Assembly (NCBI GenBank): GCA_020025875.1
Contig: JAHHRI010000043.1
Span: 1 to 10,901, forward strand
DNA: 10,901 nt
Direction of reading: 5' to 3'
Source of the DNA: Alphaproteobacteria bacterium
GTDB lineage: Bacteria; Pseudomonadota; Alphaproteobacteria; RF32; CAG-239
Below, one piece after another: positions 6,626-10,901 of this stretch. Below the pieces are notes generated by a model. That model worked only from the letters and a program-made list of their open reading frames with translations. It ran no database searches and was not told the origin of the DNA. Every line of letters begins with the position of its first letter. The stretch's first letter is position 1. Position numbers and translations under genes: made by a program.

Positions 6626-7840
6626 ATGCAAATTTATCAGGTCGGCGGCAGTGTTCGTGATAAACTATGTGGCAGACAACCGCAAGATTACGACTATGTG
6701 GTCACCGGCTCCTCACCGGAAGAAATGCTCTCTCTCGGCTTTGTCCGCATCGGCAAAGACTTTCCCGTTTTTCTTCACCCCGAAAGCAAAGAAGAATATG
6801 CACTGGCACGCAAAGAGATCAAAACCGGTTGCGGGCATAAAGATTTTCGCTTTATTTTTGACCCCACGGTCACTTTGGAGGAAGATCTCAAACGTCGCGA
6901 TTTTACCTGCAACGCCATTGCCTATAATCCGCAAAGCGGAGAATACATCGACCCTTTCAATGGGCAGCAAGATATTCAAAAGCGCATTTTAAGACATATT
7001 AATGCCCAACATTTTCAGGAAGACCCTTTAAGGATTCTCCGCCTTTGTCGTTTTACCGCTCAACTCGGTTTTACCCCCGCACCGGAAACGCTTGCTCTGG
7101 TAACACAGATGACGGCAAGCGGACAACTTTCCCATCTATCTCCGGAACGCATCTGGAAAGAGCTGGAAAAAGCTTTGCATTGTCCGCATTTTCCCAATTT
7201 TATCAATGTGGCTCGCCGTTGCGGCGCGCTTAAAATCATCTTGCCGGAAGTGGAACACTTGTGGGCAACGCCCAAACATAACGACAACTGCGGCGACCGC
7301 ACCTTAGCGGCTCTAAATCAGGCTGCCGATGGCAACGCCCTCGTTCGTTTCGCCATTCTGCTGCAGCTCATGGGCGAAAACCCCGCACAAACGGAAAATG
7401 TTTTTTTGTATCAGCAGCATCAACAAAACGCCTCGGAGCTCATCAAAGGAATCTGCCGCCGGCTGAAAATCCCCAACCGCTACCGCGACTTTGCCCTTAT
7501 TGCCTGCCGGCATTATGGCAAACTGTCGACCGTTTTGGAAACGCAAATTGATATGCTGGTTGATTTCTGCGAAGAACTTATGCACACCGATATAGAAAAC
7601 TTCGTCGCTGTTTGCCGCGCCGATATGCACAGCCGCAAACAACCGGTTTCTGCCGCACAAACGGCACTTTTTGAAAAAAACGCCCTCCTTATCCGACAGG
7701 TAACGGAAATTTTGCAAACCATTCGGGCAACGGATATGCCCAACTGGAAAGATCTGCCCAAAGACCAATCTTTCCACCGTCAATACCGCGCATATCGCAT
7801 CAACCGAGTACGGAAAATGCTTCACCCCGTTTCTCAATAA
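6626..7840 (+). CDS. cca: CCA-adding enzyme (tRNA nucleotidyltransferase), HD domain degenerate
   Basis: The 404-residue protein adds or repairs the 3' CCA of tRNAs using CTP and ATP in the cytoplasm. It follows the E. coli multifunctional CCA protein (412 aa) almost motif for motif: GGSVRD (7-12), metal-binding D21 and D23, DFPVFLHP (45-52), EEYALAR (56-62), RRDFTCNA (90-97), EDPLRILR (132-139) and the ERIWKE nucleotide-recognition helix (174-179). A strong AGGAG site (6614-6618) lies seven bases before the ATG. In the C-terminal half, the place where the E. coli enzyme has its HD metal motif (LCHDLGKG) reads LLQLMGEN (245-252), so His and Asp become Gln247 and Leu248. The phosphohydrolase/phosphatase activities are therefore probably lost while CCA addition is kept. 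The gene sits 143 bases after the WYL gene, where no clear promoter is visible, and converges with the autotransporter gene. Confidence 0.93.
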   Translation: MQIYQVGGSVRDKLCGRQPQDYDYVVTGSSPEEMLSLGFVRIGKDFPVFLHPESKEEYALARKEIKTGCGHKDFRFIFDPTVTLEEDLKRRDFTCNAIAYNPQSGEYIDPFNGQQDIQKRILRHINAQHFQEDPLRILRLCRFTAQLGFTPAPETLALVTQMTASGQLSHLSPERIWKELEKALHCPHFPNFINVARRCGALKIILPEVEHLWATPKHNDNCGDRTLAALNQAADGNALVRFAILLQLMGENPAQTENVFLYQQHQQNASELIKGICRRLKIPNRYRDFALIACRHYGKLSTVLETQIDMLVDFCEELMHTDIENFVAVCRADMHSRKQPVSAAQTALFEKNALLIRQVTEILQTIRATDMPNWKDLPKDQSFHRQYRAYRINRVRKMLHPVSQ

Positions 7841-7865
7841 AAAGGAGCGGTTTTGCGCCGCTCCT
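7839..7865 (-). terminator. Intrinsic terminator of the autotransporter gene
   Basis: Read on the minus strand, AGGAGCGG (7865-7858) and CCGCTCCT (7850-7843) form a perfect 8-bp GC-rich stem with a 7-base loop, followed by TTTTATT. It begins 10 bases after the autotransporter stop. On the plus strand the same hairpin follows the cca stop by two bases but lacks a T-run, so it would end cca transcripts poorly. Confidence 0.85.
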
Positions 7866-7875
7866 CAAACAACCG

Positions 7876-10782
7876 TCAATTAAAAGTCCAGTTAAAGCCC
7901 AACATCATCCGATAATCGGTTTCGGCGTTTTTCTGATGATCGGGATTAAGCCGCATATCAAACTGCAGCTTAAAGTTCATATCATCGGAAATTACCCGAT
8001 CATTATAAAGCGAAAATTTATATTCCCGAGAATCCGGCTTGAGGCTGGCACTAAACCGCTCACGGTAAACCGCATCGGAATAATTGTCACGCCCGACGGG
8101 CAAGTCAAATTTCAGCTTGCCTCTGCCGATTCTAAGCGGTGAAGATATTTGCAAGCCAATGACATCGGTTTGGTTATAACGATAATGTCCGTCCACGGCA
8201 AAACTATCGCTTACCAAACGATCAACCTGCATCAGGTTGGAGGCAAAGCCACCGGCATCGGTCCACCCCTGATAATAGGCACCACTAAAAAACAAGTTTT
8301 TCATCGGCGACCATTTTACCGCCAGTCCGGTATAATAAGTATTTGAATCGCCAATATTAAAACCGCCGGTACCATTCATGCCGAGCAGTGCGCCGTCTTC
8401 ATACAAAAGACCGCTCATGGCCGTTAGCGACAGCTGATCCGTTACATTGTACGTTGCTTCGGTATCAAAACCGTAAACCCGATTATCAAAATCGCGATCA
8501 TTATTTTCGCGGCTGCCGTCATAAAGCCCGTTTTCGCCGGTGGAAAAACCCATTTCCACGCTCCAGTCGGTCGCCGGACGGTAACGACGATAAAAGCCAT
8601 AAGCCGAATTCATGGCCATAAACGGATTGGACAAGGCCTTATCAAAATAAGTTTCATGATTATAAAGCGTATTTTCTGTATAATAGAATCCGGTTGTATG
8701 TTCAGCTTGCGCATATTCCGCCGACACGGTGCCGATTCCGCTCGGAGAATCTGCCAACACTGCCGGAGCGAAAGAAAAAGCCAGCTGCCTGTTTATTGCC
8801 ACCTGCCGCTTCGGCTGATAGCGGGAAAAAGCATACAAATCGTTTTTGAAATGGCGCACTCCGCCGTGTGTCATCTTAACAAAAGAAGACATGGGCAGCG
8901 CATAGGGACGTTTATACTTATCCAAAGCAACAACGGAACGTTTCATTTTTTCCGTCAGCGCACTCTTAAAAACCGAAGGAACGGTCATGGCCGTTGACCG
9001 AACAGACACACTTTGCCCTTGAACGTTGCCATCGGCAGGGAGTTCCATTTCCCCTTGTGGCAAAGATGCTTTTGCCAAATTGATCAGCCCATTTCCGTAA
9101 ACGGCGTCCACTCCGACATCTCCCAAGTCGTCGGCGGTTTCAAAGATCAGCTTAACCACCTCTTGCGGCTGCATATAGGGATAAGCCCCCATCAAAAAAG
9201 CAATGCTGCCGGTAACCACGGGCGCCGCCATGGAGGTGCCGCTCATCATTCCGAGCGTGTCTTCCTTATTGACGGTTGACCAGATATCTGTTCCCGGTGC
9301 CGCAATACAATAGTTCTGCGCCACACCACAAGCGTTTGAATAGTCTGCCAATTTATTATCCTTGTCCAGAGCAACAACGGTTACAAACAAGTCTTTAAGA
9401 CTATCTTTAAACTCCGGAAGCAGCGGCAGCCCGTTCAGAAGCCCCGGTTGGCTCTGACCTTCATTGCCGGCGGCAAAAACGAACACCACATTTTTTTCAA
9501 CCTGATAGCGCACGCTATCTATATAATCCTCCAGCTGAGGCACATAATTCTGAATGCTGGTTGCGTTGGTTTCAGGCGTCGAATCTATCCCCAAACTAAA
9601 ATTGATCACCTTTGCCCCCATATCGATAACATCTTTGACCGGTGCATAAACCGACGACATCAAATCCCAGCGTGCTGCGATAATTTGAGCATTTTCAAAT
9701 GCCACGCCGTGCATACCCGCGCCATTTCTGTCGGCGGCAATAATACCCGCCACATGAGTACCATGCGCGGCATCAGATGTATTGTTTGGGTAAAAAGAAG
9801 TTTCGCTGTCTTTTTTCTCGGTCCAGTCATACCCCTCTTCATAAGCAGACGCCCATTTGTCATACTCCTCTTTACTGCCGGTTTTACCTATTCGGGTAAT
9901 GTATATATGACCGCTGTCCAGTTTCAGATAAGTGACGTTTCTAAGTGTCTGCCCGTCAACTTCATATTTTTTTGCCCATTGCCAACAATTAGTGGTGTTG
10001 CCGCTTTTAGAGCAAGGGCCATAGTCATAATTGACACCGCCGATATCTGTATCGGCAAACTCTTTGTGAGCACCATAAACACCGCTGTCAACCACACCGA
10101 CGGCAACCGGTTCCAGAGAAGAAATCAGCTCACCTTTGTCCGTTTCTGTATAAAAGCGCGCATAAGCATCTGCCGCGCCTATCTGCGGCAGGAAATGACC
10201 TTGTTTGTATTCTTCGGTCTGAAAATAGACCGGCTCAACGTTATGGCCGCTTTCAACGTCGCCTTGGTTATCACCTTCGTTGCCGCCTTGATTGCCGCCT
10301 TGATTATCCCCTTGATTATCCCCTTGATTACCGCCCTCGTTGCCGGATCCTATATCATTATTTCCTTTAGATCCGCCGCCACCGCTGCCGGCAGCAATGG
10401 CCACCGTGCCGCCGATTAAAGCCGCGGCGCCGAGATAAGTCGTCGGCCCCACATTCCACACAAACTTGTCATTTTGAACCGGTCTGACGGCAGCTTCCAA
10501 GCGCTTAACGCAGGAATGGGACGTATTGGCACCCATCTGCCGCAACAAGCGGTACGCCTTTTCATCCTTATGTATCATTGCCATACACAGCGCCGTATTG
10601 CCGCGATCATCTATCGTGTCCAGCGAATGACCGTTTCTGACCATTTGCGCCAATGCTCGCCGATTTCGAAAATGTGCGTGATGATAAATTGTTTCTGCCA
10701 AATTCCCAGTATTGGCAGCCCATGCGTTCTCCGCCGCACAGACAACCGTCAGCAACAGGTACAACACTTTACGGATTTTCAT
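7876..10782 (-). CDS. Autotransporter subtilisin-like (S8) serine protease with N-terminal ankyrin module
   Basis: The 968 residues start with a Sec signal peptide (1-22, likely cut after AWA). Residues 26-90 form about two ankyrin-like repeats, the clearest being DDRGNTALCMAMIHKDEKAY. A hydrophobic glycine-zipper-like stretch (about 114-132) comes next, then a poly-Gly turn and a (G/D)N(Q/E)G linker (147-174). The S8 protease domain (about 195-570) has a complete catalytic set: Asp232 (VVDSG), His340 (HGTHVAG), oxyanion Asn440 (AAGN) and Ser517 (GTSMAAP). Cys pairs at 257/266 and 485/492 may form disulfides. Residues about 685-968 are an autotransporter barrel of alternating aromatic strands ending GFNWTFN, close to the usual terminal-aromatic signature. 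Type V secretion would place the protease outside the cell or release it; the substrate is unknown. A weak GGGG ribosome site lies eight bases before the ATG. It has its own promoter and terminator. Confidence 0.93.
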   Translation of the reverse strand: MKIRKVLYLLLTVVCAAENAWAANTGNLAETIYHHAHFRNRRALAQMVRNGHSLDTIDDRGNTALCMAMIHKDEKAYRLLRQMGANTSHSCVKRLEAAVRPVQNDKFVWNVGPTTYLGAAALIGGTVAIAAGSGGGGSKGNNDIGSGNEGGNQGDNQGDNQGGNQGGNEGDNQGDVESGHNVEPVYFQTEEYKQGHFLPQIGAADAYARFYTETDKGELISSLEPVAVGVVDSGVYGAHKEFADTDIGGVNYDYGPCSKSGNTTNCWQWAKKYEVDGQTLRNVTYLKLDSGHIYITRIGKTGSKEEYDKWASAYEEGYDWTEKKDSETSFYPNNTSDAAHGTHVAGIIAADRNGAGMHGVAFENAQIIAARWDLMSSVYAPVKDVIDMGAKVINFSLGIDSTPETNATSIQNYVPQLEDYIDSVRYQVEKNVVFVFAAGNEGQSQPGLLNGLPLLPEFKDSLKDLFVTVVALDKDNKLADYSNACGVAQNYCIAAPGTDIWSTVNKEDTLGMMSGTSMAAPVVTGSIAFLMGAYPYMQPQEVVKLIFETADDLGDVGVDAVYGNGLINLAKASLPQGEMELPADGNVQGQSVSVRSTAMTVPSVFKSALTEKMKRSVVALDKYKRPYALPMSSFVKMTHGGVRHFKNDLYAFSRYQPKRQVAINRQLAFSFAPAVLADSPSGIGTVSAEYAQAEHTTGFYYTENTLYNHETYFDKALSNPFMAMNSAYGFYRRYRPATDWSVEMGFSTGENGLYDGSRENNDRDFDNRVYGFDTEATYNVTDQLSLTAMSGLLYEDGALLGMNGTGGFNIGDSNTYYTGLAVKWSPMKNLFFSGAYYQGWTDAGGFASNLMQVDRLVSDSFAVDGHYRYNQTDVIGLQISSPLRIGRGKLKFDLPVGRDNYSDAVYRERFSASLKPDSREYKFSLYNDRVISDDMNFKLQFDMRLNPDHQKNAETDYRMMLGFNWTFN
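10261..10344 (-). repeat. Seven 12-bp repeats encoding (G/D)N(Q/E)G in the autotransporter linker
   Basis: Seven in-frame 12-bp units encode residues 147-174 as GNEG, GNQG, DNQG, DNQG, GNQG, GNEG, DNQG. They sit between the hydrophobic segment and the protease domain and act as a flexible hydrophilic spacer. As with the heptads at the other end of the window, copy changes would keep the frame. Confidence 0.93.
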
Positions 10783-10814
10783 AAAATTTTCCCCAATCCA
10801 ATTAAATTTTTCTT

Positions 10815-10843
10815 ATCGTAATTGACATTATCATAAATGTCAA
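10815..10843 (-). promoter_or_regulatory. Sigma70-type promoter of the autotransporter gene
   Basis: On the minus strand a perfect TTGACA (10843-10838) is followed after exactly 17 bases by TACGAT (10820-10815, 4/6 to TATAAT). The start would fall near 10808, leaving a short leader of about 26 bases before the ATG at 10782. Confidence 0.6.
10822..10843. promoter_or_regulatory. 22-bp perfect palindrome overlapping the -35, candidate operator
   Basis: TTGACATT (10822-10829) and AATGTCAA (10836-10843) are perfect 8-bp inverted arms around the spacer ATCATA. It covers the -35 of the autotransporter promoter, the position expected for a repressor site. Half-sites spaced about 14 bases centre to centre would suit a dimeric regulator. 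I cannot assign a regulator family. Confidence 0.5.
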
Positions 10844-10849
10844 AATAAT
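10822..10849 (+). promoter_or_regulatory. Mirrored outward promoter candidate
   Basis: The same palindrome supplies a plus-strand TTGACA (10822-10827), followed after 16 bases by AATAAT (10844-10849, 5/6 to TATAAT). It would drive a gene to the right of the window. No start codon with a usable frame is seen before the edge (the ATG at 10861 stops after three codons), so the target is not visible. Confidence 0.35.
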
Positions 10850-10901
10850 TTCGTCCCCCAATGCTCACTTAAGGTTTAAATTAAAATTAACACCATTATA
10901 T

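Noticed and set aside
6588..6992. 134-residue plus-strand frame overlapping the start of cca
   Set aside because: It is a frame-shifted shadow of the conserved Cca N-terminus and carries no recognisable domain.
9448..10419. 323-residue open frame on the plus strand opposite the autotransporter
   Set aside because: It lies wholly antisense to a protein with complete S8 motifs. Its hydrophobic repeats are the complement of the GNQG linker, and it has no ribosome site or family resemblance.

Overview
The window comes from a Gram-negative bacterium with an outer membrane. It encodes an autotransporter with a C-terminal beta-barrel, a Sec-exported lipoprotein and an E. coli-type CCA-adding enzyme. 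Housekeeping genes have ordinary Shine-Dalgarno sites. A host- or gut-associated member of the Pseudomonadota is the best guess, but the class cannot be fixed from this sequence. The lipoprotein looks Bacteroidota-like in its signal region, so mixed ancestry is possible.

Left third (1-3404): the 3' part of a large Cys-, Asn- and Trp-rich exported protein runs in from the left edge. It carries seven heptad repeats of the type (N/D)PNYPGY. A 356-base gap follows, holding two GC-rich inverted repeats, a sigma70-like promoter and a leader hairpin. Next is a 410-residue lipoprotein of unknown function, which ends at a strong bidirectional terminator.

Middle (3382-7840): a membrane-anchored alpha/beta hydrolase on the minus strand converges on that terminator and is divergent from a plus-strand series of three genes. 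These are a PreT/GltD-type Fe-S/FAD/NAD(P) oxidoreductase, a WYL-domain transcriptional regulator 22 bases downstream, and cca (tRNA nucleotidyltransferase) after a further 143 bases. The first two are probably co-transcribed. Cca has a complete nucleotidyltransferase head, but its HD phosphohydrolase residues are replaced.

Right third (7843-10901): a 968-residue minus-strand autotransporter combines a signal peptide, a short ankyrin module, a hydrophobic glycine-zipper-like segment, a GNQG-type repeat linker, a subtilisin-like S8 protease with all catalytic residues, and an outer-membrane barrel. Its promoter has a perfect TTGACA -35 inside a 22-bp palindrome. The same palindrome offers a mirrored promoter reading out of the right edge. 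It could therefore be an operator shared by divergent genes.

Three of the exported or envelope products (Cys-rich repeat protein, lipoprotein, autotransporter protease) flank an ordinary metabolic/RNA-processing block. No CRISPR array, transposase, tRNA or rRNA gene was seen.
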